A stretch of 64,000 nt of DNA, taken from NCBI RefSeq assembly GCF_014775655.1, contig NZ_CP061274.1, forward strand, positions 744,001-808,000, given 5' to 3'. The notes below the pieces were generated by a model, which did no database searches, was not told where the DNA came from, and worked only from the letters and a program-made list of their open reading frames with translations. This stretch comes from Clavibacter zhangzhiyongii. Lineage in GTDB: Bacteria; Actinomycetota; Actinomycetes; Actinomycetales; Microbacteriaceae. This document shows, piece by piece, positions 8,664 through 17,380 of this stretch (its first letter is position 1; every line of letters begins with the position of its first letter). A program made the translations under genes and the position numbers.

Positions 8664-10037
8664 GTGCCGCGCATGACCGCGCTCCTCGCGGGCGACGGCG
8701 TCGAGCGGCTGCTCCTCGCCGGCGTCGCGCTCCTCGCCGGGATCCTCCTGCTGCTCCTGCTGCGTCGGACCCCGCGGCTCGCCGTGGCCCTCTGGCTCGC
8801 CGCCCTCTGCCTCGCGCCCATCTGGGCCGGCGTCTCCGTGGCCGGCTACTACCTGCCGCCGGCGACGCTGATGGCGCTCGTGGCCATCGTCGCCGCCCTG
8901 CCCGTGCCGGGCTTCCGCGTCTCGGCCCTCGACCTCGTCGTCGTCCTGACGGCGGCCGCCGGCGTCGCCGGGGTGCTGGTGGGAGGCGGCGCGGGCGTCG
9001 CCGTGCCGGCCCTCGTCACGTTCCTCACCTACGGCCTCGGCGGCTACCTCCTCGGCCGGCTCGTCGTGCACCGCGTGGGGACGGCGCACCTGCACGCGGC
9101 GGCCGCGGTCGCGTTCACGGTCGTCGCGGCGCTCGCGATCGTCGAGTTCGCGCTCACCTGGAACCCCTTCGTGCTGATCCCGGGCAGCGGCAGCCTCCGC
9201 GAGACGTGGGCGTCCCTGCAGATCCGCGGCGGCGTCGTCCGGGCCGAGGGCGCGTTCGGCCACTCCATCGCGCTCGGCTGCAGCCTCGCCGTCGCGATCC
9301 CGCTCACGCTCGCCGCGCGCTTCCCCCTCCCGGTGCGGCTCGCGATGACCACGGTGCTCCTCCTCGGCACGGTCGTCACCTTCAGCCGCGTCGGCATGCT
9401 CACGGCGCTCCTCGGCCTCGTGCTGTCGATCGTCTTCCTCCGCGACGCGATCGCGCTCCGCGTCCGCGTCGCCGTCTCCGTCGGGGTCGTCGCCGTGGTG
9501 GCGGCCGTCGCGCCCTTCGTGCAGACCGTCTTCGAGGACGCCGGCACGGAGGCCACCAACAGCTCCGACTACCGCGGCGACCTCTACACGCTCATCCCGG
9601 GCATGCGGTTCATCGGCCCCGCGACCTCCGCGCAGCGCCTCACGGACGGGCGCGTGTTCTACGGCGACTTCCGCTCCATCGACAGCCAGCTGATCCTCAC
9701 GGGCCTCACCTCCGGCCTGCTGGTCGCCGGCGCCGCCCTCGCGGCCCTCGCGGTCGGCGTGGGGCTGGTGCTCCGGGGACGCGCGACCCCGGCCACCATC
9801 GCGCTCGTCGCGCAGATCCCGGCCTTCGCGTCCGTCGCGCTCATCACGCAGTACGCGACGCTCGTGTGGTTCCTCGCCGGGGTCGCGGCGACCAGCCAGA
9901 TCCTCCGCCGCGAGGCCGTCCCCGCGCCGCCGCCCGACCCCGACCCCGACGGCGCCGCCGCGGACCCCGACGACCGCCCCGATCCCGCCCGCACCGCCGC
10001 CCTGCCGCCTCTACCCGAGAGAACCCCCTCACGATGA
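8664..10037 (+). CDS. O-antigen ligase/Wzy-like polysaccharide polymerase
   Basis: This 457-residue polytopic membrane protein has roughly ten hydrophobic helices over residues 1-425. A large extracytoplasmic loop (RGDLYTLIPGMRFIGPATSAQ and following, near residues 303-335) sits between late helices, as in WaaL/Wzy proteins. The tail is Pro/Asp-rich. The GTG at 8664 is taken as start; ATG 8673 is an in-frame alternative and neither has a strong ribosome site. It overlaps the Wzc-like gene (ATGA) and sits with a flippase and glycosyltransferases, so a chain polymerase or ligase role is likely. Sequence conservation in this family is weak; the call is topology plus context. Confidence 0.75.
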   Translation: MPRMTALLAGDGVERLLLAGVALLAGILLLLLLRRTPRLAVALWLAALCLAPIWAGVSVAGYYLPPATLMALVAIVAALPVPGFRVSALDLVVVLTAAAGVAGVLVGGGAGVAVPALVTFLTYGLGGYLLGRLVVHRVGTAHLHAAAAVAFTVVAALAIVEFALTWNPFVLIPGSGSLRETWASLQIRGGVVRAEGAFGHSIALGCSLAVAIPLTLAARFPLPVRLAMTTVLLLGTVVTFSRVGMLTALLGLVLSIVFLRDAIALRVRVAVSVGVVAVVAAVAPFVQTVFEDAGTEATNSSDYRGDLYTLIPGMRFIGPATSAQRLTDGRVFYGDFRSIDSQLILTGLTSGLLVAGAALAALAVGVGLVLRGRATPATIALVAQIPAFASVALITQYATLVWFLAGVAATSQILRREAVPAPPPDPDPDGAAADPDDRPDPARTAALPPLPERTPSR

Positions 10038-11437
10038 CGCTCCACGAGTTCACCGCCCTGCTCCGCCGCCACTGGTACGTCGTGGTCGCCGCCACGCTCG
10101 CCGGGGGCGTGGTCGCGTTCGGGCTCTCGCAGCTCGCGACGCCCGTCTACACCGCGCAGTCCCGGCTCTACTTCTCGCTCAGCAGCGGATCCAGCGCGAG
10201 CGACCTCAACCAGGGCGCCACGTACACGCAGAGCCAGATGCTGTCGTTCGGCGAGCTGGCGGAGTCGCCCGCGGTGCTCGAGCCCGTGATCACGCGGCTC
10301 GGGCTCGACCGCACGGCGCAGGAGCTCGCGCGCGCCGTCACCGTGACGACGCCGCAGAACACCGTGGTCATGGAGATCAGCGTCACGGAGCCCTCGCCCG
10401 CGGACGCCGCGGAGATCGCCAACGCGGTCGCCCGGAGCCTCCGCGACACCGCCGAGGCGTACGCCCCGAAGGGCGCCGAGGGCTCGCCCACCGTCTCCGT
10501 CCGCGTGATCCAGGAGGCGCCCGAGCCCCTGTCCCCGTCGGCGCCGAACGGCCGCACGAACACGCTCGCCGGTCTCCTCCTCGGGCTGCTCGCGGGCCTC
10601 CTCGGGATCGCGCTGGTGCGCCTGCTCGACACGCGCGTCCGCTCCGCCGAGACCGTCGCGCACCTCACGAGGGCGCCGCTGCTCGGATCCCTGGAGCGCG
10701 AGCGCGGGGTCACCGGCCTCGCGATGGCGGTGCGCCCCCTGTCGACCGCGGCCGAGGGGTTCCGCCAGCTGAAGGCGAACCTCCGCTTCGTGCTCCTCGG
10801 CGACAGCTCGTCGAGCATCGTCGTGACCTCGTCGATCCCCGGCGAGGGCAAGTCCACGGTCGCGGCGAACCTCGCCCTGTCGCTCAGCGAGGGCGGGCGC
10901 CGCGTGCTCCTCGTCGACGCCGACCTCCGCCGCCCCGTGGTCGCGCAGTACCTCGGCCTCGAGGGCGACGCGGGCCTCACGACCGTGCTCGTCGGGCAGG
11001 CCCTGCTCGAGGACGTCGTGCAGCCGTGGGGCGACGGCACGCTGCACGTGCTCACGTCCGGCGAGATACCGCCGAACCCGAGCGAGCTGCTCGCGTCGGC
11101 GCGCATGGAGGAGCTCGTCACCGGGGCCCGGGCGACCTACGACGTCATCGTGATCGACACGGCCCCGCTCATCGCGGTCGCCGACGCCGCGTTCGTCGCG
11201 CGCATGACGGACGGCGCCATCGTCGTCGCCGACCAGACCCGCGTGCACCGCGGGCAGCTGTCGGAGGCGCTCGACGCGGTCGAGAAGTCCGGCGGATCCG
11301 TGCTCGGCGTCGTGCTCAACAAGGTGCGGCCCACGAAGGACAAGCGCGCGTACTACCGCGCGGCCGAGCCGGAGGCCACGGGCCGCGCCGCGCGCCGGGA
11401 GGCCCGGGCGTCGCGGGCGGGCACGCCGCGCGGCTGA
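10034..11437 (+). CDS. Wzc-like chain-length determinant / tyrosine autokinase
   Basis: The protein has 467 residues. The N-terminal Wzz domain starts with LHEFTALLRRHWYVVV and a first transmembrane helix at ~16-34; a second helix lies at ~175-197. The C-terminal BY-kinase has Walker A (SSIPGEGKSTVA, ~268-279), Walker A' (VLLVDADLRRP, ~291-301) and a Walker B region (YDVIVIDTAPL). Family members set polysaccharide chain length and control export by autophosphorylating a C-terminal tyrosine cluster. Here that cluster is short, mainly a YY pair near residue 440. Start and stop overlap with the polymerase gene indicates coupled translation. Confidence 0.92.
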   Translation: MTLHEFTALLRRHWYVVVAATLAGGVVAFGLSQLATPVYTAQSRLYFSLSSGSSASDLNQGATYTQSQMLSFGELAESPAVLEPVITRLGLDRTAQELARAVTVTTPQNTVVMEISVTEPSPADAAEIANAVARSLRDTAEAYAPKGAEGSPTVSVRVIQEAPEPLSPSAPNGRTNTLAGLLLGLLAGLLGIALVRLLDTRVRSAETVAHLTRAPLLGSLERERGVTGLAMAVRPLSTAAEGFRQLKANLRFVLLGDSSSSIVVTSSIPGEGKSTVAANLALSLSEGGRRVLLVDADLRRPVVAQYLGLEGDAGLTTVLVGQALLEDVVQPWGDGTLHVLTSGEIPPNPSELLASARMEELVTGARATYDVIVIDTAPLIAVADAAFVARMTDGAIVVADQTRVHRGQLSEALDAVEKSGGSVLGVVLNKVRPTKDKRAYYRAAEPEATGRAARREARASRAGTPRG

Positions 11438-11449
11438 CCCGCGGGCGGG

Positions 11450-11495
11450 ACGACGAGGGGCGCGGCCGGGGGTCCCGGGCCGCGCCCCTCGTCGT
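11450..11495. terminator. Perfect 18-bp stem between convergent genes
   Basis: Arms 11450-11467 and 11478-11495 are exact inverted repeats (ACGACGAGGGGCGCGGCC and its complement) around a 10-base loop. The stem lies between the Wzc-like gene and the convergent hypothetical gene, so it can serve both. There is no T-tract. Confidence 0.75.
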
Positions 11496-11525
11496 GCTGC
11501 CGGGCCGCGCCCGGACGCGTGCGCG

Positions 11526-12170
11526 CTACTGGAAGACGACCACCGGCGAGCCGGCGTCGCGCGCCACGACCACGCTGATCGCGTCGGCGGACGCGGCGGG
11601 GACGCTGAACACGTAGTCGCCGGTCGCGGAGGCGCCGGGCTCGAGCGTGCCGCGGATCACGGCGTCGGAGTCGGCGGGCGTCGCGGGCGTGCGGTCGGCG
11701 CCGTAGAAGACGTTGACCGTCACGGCGTCGACCGGGACGGCCTCGCCGGTGACGTTGACGAGCTCCAGCCGCACGTCGACGGCGTCGCCGCTCAGCTCGC
11801 CGACGCGGCCGCCGTCGGTGCTGGTCGGGGTGACCGACGCGATGCGCGCCTGGATGGAGCCGGGGAAGGTCGCGGTCTCGTCCATGCCGACGGTCGTCGA
11901 GACCTCCTGGCCGAGCGACGTGTCGCCCTCGGGCAGCGGGGCCGGGGCCTCGGTCGCGCCCGCGGTGGGGGCGACGTCGGACCAGTCCTTCGTGTCCGCG
12001 GCGGCCGCGGGGGAGTCGGAGCCGGACCCGTTCACGACGACCGTGCCGACGACGGCGGCGGTGACGAGGACGGACGCGGCGCCGATGACGGCGGCGGTGG
12101 TGCGGCGGCTGCGCGCGCGTCGCTCACGGCGGGGACGCAGGTCGGACGGGGTGCTCTCGGGTACGGGCAT
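11526..12170 (-). CDS. Hypothetical membrane-anchored DUF4352-like protein
   Basis: I chose the ATG at 12170 because AGAAGG precedes it, giving 214 residues; a longer upstream reading is basic and Arg/Pro-rich and looks non-coding. A charged N-terminus (RRERRARSRR) precedes one hydrophobic helix (~28-50), then a low-complexity linker and a beta-rich extracytoplasmic domain (~85-214) with a VDVRLELVNVTGEAVPVDAVTV segment. That arrangement resembles DUF4352/telokin-like domains that sit outside the membrane. I do not recognise a function. It converges on the Wzc-like gene and sits inside the polysaccharide locus. Confidence 0.7.
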   Translation of the reverse strand: MPVPESTPSDLRPRRERRARSRRTTAAVIGAASVLVTAAVVGTVVVNGSGSDSPAAAADTKDWSDVAPTAGATEAPAPLPEGDTSLGQEVSTTVGMDETATFPGSIQARIASVTPTSTDGGRVGELSGDAVDVRLELVNVTGEAVPVDAVTVNVFYGADRTPATPADSDAVIRGTLEPGASATGDYVFSVPAASADAISVVVARDAGSPVVVFQ

Positions 12171-12350
12171 GGCCTTCTTCGCTCTTCGGGTACGGCGAAG
12201 ACGAGCCCGACGACCAGGGCGGGTCGGCGGCGCGGTGCGGGCGGGCGATGGGTGGTCGCCTGACGCAGGATTCCGGGTCTTCTGCCCTCGCATCGTACGT
12301 CGGCGAGCGCGCCGCGACGAGCCCCCCGTCCAGGGGAGGGCGCGGGCCGG

Positions 12351-14291
12351 TCAGTCGCGGCGGGCGTACTCCTGGTAGGACCAGCCGAACGCGCCGGCGA
12401 CCATGCCGGCGCCGCGCGCGAGCGTGCGCGTGCCCTTCGCGCGGTGGGCGAGGCTGCCGGTCGCCGTGCCCACGGCGATCCGCGCCGTGCCGCCGAGCGC
12501 GCGCACGAGGCCGCGGGCGGTGGCGTCGGCGCGGATCCGCGTGCGGGCGACGGGCGATCCGGACGCGAGCGCGACGGAGGTCAGGCTCCACGAGTTCCCG
12601 CTGCTGAAGGCGCGGAGCACGACCCAGCGGCGCGTGGTGCGGGCGCGCGGCACGACGTCCACCACGCCCGCCTCGGCGCACCAGGTGAGGATCCCGCCGG
12701 ACGCGACGAGCTGCCGCGTGAAGAGGGTGTCCTCGCCGCCCTGCGTGCCGAGGTCCACGTTGAAGCGCAGCCCGGCGGCGCGCACCGCGCGGAGGTCGAG
12801 CAGGAGGTTGTTGGTCGCCGCGACCTCGAGGCGCGCGCCCGTCGCGGGACGGCGGCGCACGAAGAAGCCGCCCGCGCGCACCCACGCGTCGGGCTCGACC
12901 TCGTACTCGCTGCGGACGGGCCCGGCGACGCCCGCGCTGCGCGTGGCCGCGCGGGCGCGGACGAGGGCGGCGAGCCAGCCCGGATCCGGCCGCTCGTCGT
13001 CGTCGAGGAACACGAGCAGGTCGTCGCCGCGGGCCGCGTCGAGCGCGCGGTTGCGGGCGGCGGAGATGCCCGGCGTCGGCTCGTGCACGTACGCGAGGGG
13101 GACGGGGGACTCCGCGGCGGCGTCCTCCACGGCTTCGCCCGCGCCGCCCGCGGGGTCGTTGTCGACCACGACGATCCGCACGGCGCGGGGGAGCGCGGGG
13201 TCGTCCTCCGCGGCCTCCCGCAGCTCCGCGGCCTGCGCGGCCACGAGGGGGAGCACGGCCCGGATGTCGTCGGGCCGGCGGTAGGTGAGGATCGCGACGA
13301 CGAGCGAGGACGCGGGCGCGGCCGCGGGACCGGAGGCGGCGGGGGCCGCGGTCGGCGCCGGCGACGGCACCGCGCGCCAGCCGCCCGAGAGGCGGTACCC
13401 GTCGAGGATCCCGCGCACGGCCGCCGAGACCGGCGCCACCGGGTGCGCGAACTGCCGCCGACCGCCCTGCAGCAGCACCTCGTACGCGACAACGGGCGTG
13501 AGCAGCCGCCAGCGCCGGAGCGCCGCGGCGTCGAGGTGGCGGGCCCCGTAGAGGAGCCGGTTGCGGACGTTGTGGTAGTAGTACGTGCCCGACTTGGCCT
13601 GGCCGGCGCTCGCGTGTCCGGCGCTCTGCGTGCCGCCCTCGGCGTGCACGGCCACGGCGTCCTCCACGACGCGCAGGGATCCGCCCGCCTCCACGACCTT
13701 GCGCGACAGGTCCACGTCCTCCCAGTACAGGAAGTAGTCGTCCGAGAAGCCGCCCACGCGGGCCCACAGCTCGTCGGTCACGAGGAGGCACGCGCCCGTG
13801 AGCCACGGCTCGACCGCGAGGCCGGGGTGCTGCGCGCGGCGGGCGGCGGAGCGGATGCGGCCGTCGGCGAGGTACAGGTCCGAGCCGCGGAACCACGTGC
13901 TGCCGTCCGGCCGGAGGATGAGCGGCGCCACGAGCGCGAGGGGGTCCGCCGCGATGGCGCCGCGGAGCACGGCCAGCTGGTCGGGCTCGATCGTCGCGTC
14001 GGGGTTGAGCAGCAGGAACTCGCGCGCGCCGAGGTCGCGGGCCGCCGCGACGCCGATGTTCATGCCCGACCCGAAGCCCGTGTTCGCGTCCGGGTAGACG
14101 CCGTGCACGCGCGTCGACGGGTGCACGGCGAGCTCGCGCACGCGCTCCCGCTCGGCGTCGGTGGTGCGGTTGTCGACGATCACGAGCAGCGCGTCGTCGA
14201 GGCGTTCGACGAGCGGCAGCACGTTCTCGCGCACGAGGTCGGCGGATCCGTAGTTGACGACCACGACGGCGAGGAGGGCGGGGCGGGGCAT
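12351..14291 (-). CDS. Fused two-domain GT2 glycosyltransferase
   Basis: The 646-residue protein has two GT-A glycosyltransferase units. Domain 1 (~4-260) begins LLAVVVVNYGSADLV, has a LLNPDATIEPDQ metal/nucleotide site near 95 and YWEDVDLSRK near 190, the pattern of rhamnosyltransferase-like GT2 enzymes. An Ala/Pro-rich linker (~310-325) leads to domain 2 (~329-646), which starts VVAILTYRRPDD and has LLVFLDDDERPDPGW near 427 with GISAARNRAL just before it. Both halves look catalytically complete, so one polypeptide may add two sugars in sequence. ATG 14291 gives the expected GT2 start; the ribosome site is weak. It is divergent from the next glycosyltransferase gene. Confidence 0.88.
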   Translation of the reverse strand: MPRPALLAVVVVNYGSADLVRENVLPLVERLDDALLVIVDNRTTDAERERVRELAVHPSTRVHGVYPDANTGFGSGMNIGVAAARDLGAREFLLLNPDATIEPDQLAVLRGAIAADPLALVAPLILRPDGSTWFRGSDLYLADGRIRSAARRAQHPGLAVEPWLTGACLLVTDELWARVGGFSDDYFLYWEDVDLSRKVVEAGGSLRVVEDAVAVHAEGGTQSAGHASAGQAKSGTYYYHNVRNRLLYGARHLDAAALRRWRLLTPVVAYEVLLQGGRRQFAHPVAPVSAAVRGILDGYRLSGGWRAVPSPAPTAAPAASGPAAAPASSLVVAILTYRRPDDIRAVLPLVAAQAAELREAAEDDPALPRAVRIVVVDNDPAGGAGEAVEDAAAESPVPLAYVHEPTPGISAARNRALDAARGDDLLVFLDDDERPDPGWLAALVRARAATRSAGVAGPVRSEYEVEPDAWVRAGGFFVRRRPATGARLEVAATNNLLLDLRAVRAAGLRFNVDLGTQGGEDTLFTRQLVASGGILTWCAEAGVVDVVPRARTTRRWVVLRAFSSGNSWSLTSVALASGSPVARTRIRADATARGLVRALGGTARIAVGTATGSLAHRAKGTRTLARGAGMVAGAFGWSYQEYARRD

Positions 14292-14442
14292 GGGGGTCCC
14301 ATCGATCGGGTGCGCGCGGCGGGCGTCGCCGGGCGGGGCCCGCCATCGGGTGCGGGCGGGTGGTGGCATAGTCTATTTCCTCGACCGATGACCCCGTGGG
14401 CGCGCCCGACGACCCGCCGCCGGTCTCCCGCTGAGGAGCGCC

Positions 14443-15492
14443 ATGACCGTCCCCTCCCGCCCGCCCGGCCGCGACCTCGTCGTCCTGCAGTCGTCCCCGG
14501 CGCCGCGTCCCACGACGAACCCGTACATCGTGATGCTCGGGCGCGCGCTCGCCGCGACCCCGGGCCTCAGCCCCCTGCACTTCAGCTGGCGCACCGCGCT
14601 CCTCGGCCGCTACGACGTGCTCCACGTGCACTGGCCCGAGATCCTCGTCGACGGGCGCAGCCCGCTGAAGAAGGCCGTGCGCCAGGCGCTCACGGTCGCG
14701 CTCCTCGCGCGCCTGACGCTGCGGCGGATCCCGATCGTCCGCACCGTGCACAACCTCGAGCGGCCGCAGGGCATCAGCCGCCGCGAGTCGCTCCTGCTCG
14801 CGCTCATGGAGCGGATGACGACGCTGCGCCTGCGCGTGAACCCCGTCACCGAGATCCCGGCGGACCAGCCGCACGCGACGATCCTGCACGGCCACTACCG
14901 CGACTGGTTCCGCGACGAGCGGCGCGAGGACCACGTGCCCGGCCGGCTCGGCTACGTGGGCCTCGTCCGCCGGTACAAGGGCGTCGAGCAGCTCGTCGCG
15001 GCGTTCCGCGGCGCGGGGGAGGCGGGCGCCGACCTGTCCCTGCGCATCGGCGGCAACCCGTCCACCGAGGAGCTGGCCGACACGGTCCGCGCGCTCGCCG
15101 CGGGCGACGACCGGATCCGCCTCGACCTCCGCTTCCTGTCCGACGCCGAGCTGGTGGAGGTCGTGACGTCGTCCGAGCTCGTCGTGCTGCCGTACCGGTT
15201 CATGCACAACTCCGGCGGCGCGCTCGCGGCCCTCTCGCTCGACCGGCCCGTGCTCGTGCCGGACAACGCCGTCAACCGCGCGCTCGAGGAGGAGGTCGGC
15301 CCGGGCTGGATCCACCGGTTCGACGGCGACCTGACCCCCGAGGAGCTCCTCCGCGCCACCGAGGCCGTCCGCACGGGCGCGCGGTCCGCGTCGCCCGACC
15401 TGTCCGGCCGCGACTGGGACCGGGCGGGGACCGCGCACGCGTCCGCGTACCGGCGCGCGCTCCGCATCCGCCGCGGGGTCGAGCGGGGCTGA
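14443..15492 (+). CDS. Glycosyltransferase, GT-B fold (GT4-like)
   Basis: This 349-residue cytosolic enzyme starts at ATG 14443, behind TGAGGAG. The N-terminal half contains a YDVLHVHWPEI segment near residue 60, typical of glycosyltransferases that use polyprenyl-linked acceptors. The C-terminal half begins with RLGYVGLVRRYKGVEQLVAAF (~168) and has SSELVVLPYRFMHNSGGALAAL (~243-264), where the usual E-x7-E acid position is replaced by a small-residue loop that binds the donor. It is transcribed away from the fused GT2 gene and towards the flippase gene, so it belongs to the same polysaccharide locus. Donor sugar unknown. Confidence 0.82.
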   Translation: MTVPSRPPGRDLVVLQSSPAPRPTTNPYIVMLGRALAATPGLSPLHFSWRTALLGRYDVLHVHWPEILVDGRSPLKKAVRQALTVALLARLTLRRIPIVRTVHNLERPQGISRRESLLLALMERMTTLRLRVNPVTEIPADQPHATILHGHYRDWFRDERREDHVPGRLGYVGLVRRYKGVEQLVAAFRGAGEAGADLSLRIGGNPSTEELADTVRALAAGDDRIRLDLRFLSDAELVEVVTSSELVVLPYRFMHNSGGALAALSLDRPVLVPDNAVNRALEEEVGPGWIHRFDGDLTPEELLRATEAVRTGARSASPDLSGRDWDRAGTAHASAYRRALRIRRGVERG

Positions 15493-15657
15493 GCCCCCAC
15501 CCGTTCTGGGGCTGGATCCGCGCGCCCCCGCGGATACCATCGGACGGGGCCCGCATACCCGGCGGTCCCGCCACCCGACACCCGAGCCCGCGGTGATCCG
15601 GCCGTCACCCGCGGCCGACCCGATCGCCACCCCTCCTCGACCCGACGACGGAGCCAC

Positions 15658-17376
15658 ATGCCATCCGCCCTACCCGGCGACCCCTCCTCCGCGCCCGTCG
15701 GCGCCTCCGCGCCCGCCCCCGCGCCCGAGACGCCGCCCGCCGCCACCCAGGGCCTCGGCGCCCGCGCGGCCCGCGGCGCGATCGTCACCATCGGCGCGCA
15801 GCTCGTCCGCATCCTCATCCAGGTCGCATCCGTCGTCGTCCTCGCGCGCCTGCTCACGCCCACCGACTACGGCCTGCTGGCGATGGTGCTCGCGATCATC
15901 GGCGTGGGCGAGATCTTCCGCGACTTCGGCCTCTCCAACGCCGCGATCCAGGCCCGCGACCTCAGCCGCGGCCAGCGCGACAACCTCTGGTGGATCAACG
16001 CCGGCATCGGCCTCGTGCTCGCGGCCCTCGTCTTCTGCGCGGCCTGGCCGCTCGCCGCGGTCTTCGGCCACGACGAGCTGATCCCCATCGCCCACGCCCT
16101 GAGCCTCACGTTCGTCTTCAACGGCCTCGCCACGCAGTACCGCGCGAGCCTCACCCGCAGCCTCCGGTTCCGCGCGCTCGCGACCGCGGACGTCACCGCG
16201 CCCGCGGTCGCCCTCCTCGTCGCGGTCGGCGGGGCGCTCCTCGGCTGGGGCTACTGGGCGCTCGTCGCGCAGCAGCTGACGCAGACGCTCGTGCTCCTCG
16301 GCCTCGCGGTCGGCTTCGCCCGGTGGATCCCGCGCCTCCCGAGCCGTGGCGAGCCCATGGGCCCGCTCCTCCGCTTCGGCTGGAACATGGTCTCCAGCCA
16401 GATGGTCGGCTACGTCAGCAACAACATCGACACGTTCCTCGTCGGCCTCCGCTTCGGCGCCGGCTCCCTCGGCATCTACAACCGCGCGTTCCAGCTGCTG
16501 ATGACGCCGCTCGCGCAGATCCGCAGCCCCCTCACCACGGTCGCGATCCCCGTGCTCTCCCGCCTGGCGGACGAGCAGCGCCGCTTCGCCGACTACGTCG
16601 CGCGCGGCCAGCTCGCCCTCGGCTACACGCTCGGCGCGGGCCTCGGCCTCGTCGCGGCGACGGCCGTGCCCATCACCGCCGTGTTCCTCGGCCCGCAGTG
16701 GGACAGCGTCGCCCCGATCCTCCGCCTGCTCGCCATCGCCGGGATCTTCGACACCCTCGCCTTCGTCGGCTACTGGGTCTACGTGTCCCGCGGCCTCACC
16801 GGCGACCTCTTCCGCTTCTCGCTGCTGAGCGCCGCGATCAAGGTCACCTGCATCCTCGTCGGGTCCGCCTTCGGCATAGTCGGCATCGCGGCCGGGTACG
16901 CGGCCGCCCCCGCCATCTGCTGGCCCATCTCGCTGTGGTGGCTGTCGCGCAAGGCACCGATCCCCACGCGCCGCCTGTACATGGGCGCGCTGCGGATCAT
17001 CGGGGTCGTCGGCGCGGTGAGCGTCGCGACGGGCGCGCTCCTGGCCCTGGTCGACACCGGATCCGACGTGCTCCAGCTCCTCGCGGGCGTCGGCACGACC
17101 GCGGTGCTCTACGCGCTCGCCGTCGCGCTCGTGCCCGCGGTGCGCCGCGACGTGCGCGGCGTGCTCGACCTCGCGCGGGTCCTGCCGAAGGCGCGACGGG
17201 GGAGCGCCCCGGCGGCTCCGTCGGCTCCGGCGGCCGACGCCCCGGACGATGCGCCCGCCGACGGCGCTGCCGCCGACGGCGCTGCCGCCGACGGCGCTGC
17301 CGCCGACGATCCCGCGTCCGCGTCCGCCTCCGCGGAGGATCCCGCGCCGGCCGGCGGCGTGCCCGCCCGCTCCTGA
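15658..17376 (+). CDS. Wzx-type polysaccharide flippase (MOP superfamily)
   Basis: The protein has 572 residues with about twelve hydrophobic helices between ~40 and ~500. The start of the core (RAARGAIVTIGAQLVRILIQV) and the conserved LARLLTPTDYGLLAMVLAI segment are hallmarks of the polysaccharide-export branch of the MOP family. It should flip undecaprenyl-linked repeat units across the membrane for the Wzy-like polymerase. A GGAG lies six bases before the ATG. A 70-residue Ala/Asp-rich C-terminal tail follows the last helix and is partly built from a 15-base tandem repeat; it is probably disordered and cytoplasmic. Confidence 0.9.
   Translation: MPSALPGDPSSAPVGASAPAPAPETPPAATQGLGARAARGAIVTIGAQLVRILIQVASVVVLARLLTPTDYGLLAMVLAIIGVGEIFRDFGLSNAAIQARDLSRGQRDNLWWINAGIGLVLAALVFCAAWPLAAVFGHDELIPIAHALSLTFVFNGLATQYRASLTRSLRFRALATADVTAPAVALLVAVGGALLGWGYWALVAQQLTQTLVLLGLAVGFARWIPRLPSRGEPMGPLLRFGWNMVSSQMVGYVSNNIDTFLVGLRFGAGSLGIYNRAFQLLMTPLAQIRSPLTTVAIPVLSRLADEQRRFADYVARGQLALGYTLGAGLGLVAATAVPITAVFLGPQWDSVAPILRLLAIAGIFDTLAFVGYWVYVSRGLTGDLFRFSLLSAAIKVTCILVGSAFGIVGIAAGYAAAPAICWPISLWWLSRKAPIPTRRLYMGALRIIGVVGAVSVATGALLALVDTGSDVLQLLAGVGTTAVLYALAVALVPAVRRDVRGVLDLARVLPKARRGSAPAAPSAPAADAPDDAPADGAAADGAAADGAAADDPASASASAEDPAPAGGVPARS
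17257..17301 (+). repeat. 15-base tandem repeat, three copies
   Basis: The unit GCCGACGGCGCTGCC repeats three times without mismatch and encodes ADGAA in the tail of the flippase. In-frame length variation here would be tolerated. Confidence 0.9.
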
Positions 17377-17380
17377 CCCG

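Noticed and set aside
2229..9263. A 2,344-codon open frame on the minus strand opposite the LamG/PKD gene
   Set aside because: It is a mirror of a GC-rich repetitive gene. Its translation is Arg/Gly/Ala-rich with no domain, and the plus strand has a signal peptide and recognisable modules.
12124..15657. Long minus-strand frame crossing two glycosyltransferase genes
   Set aside because: Composition is Arg/Pro/Ala noise and it runs across real genes on both strands; the recognised GT2 and GT4 motifs lie in other frames.
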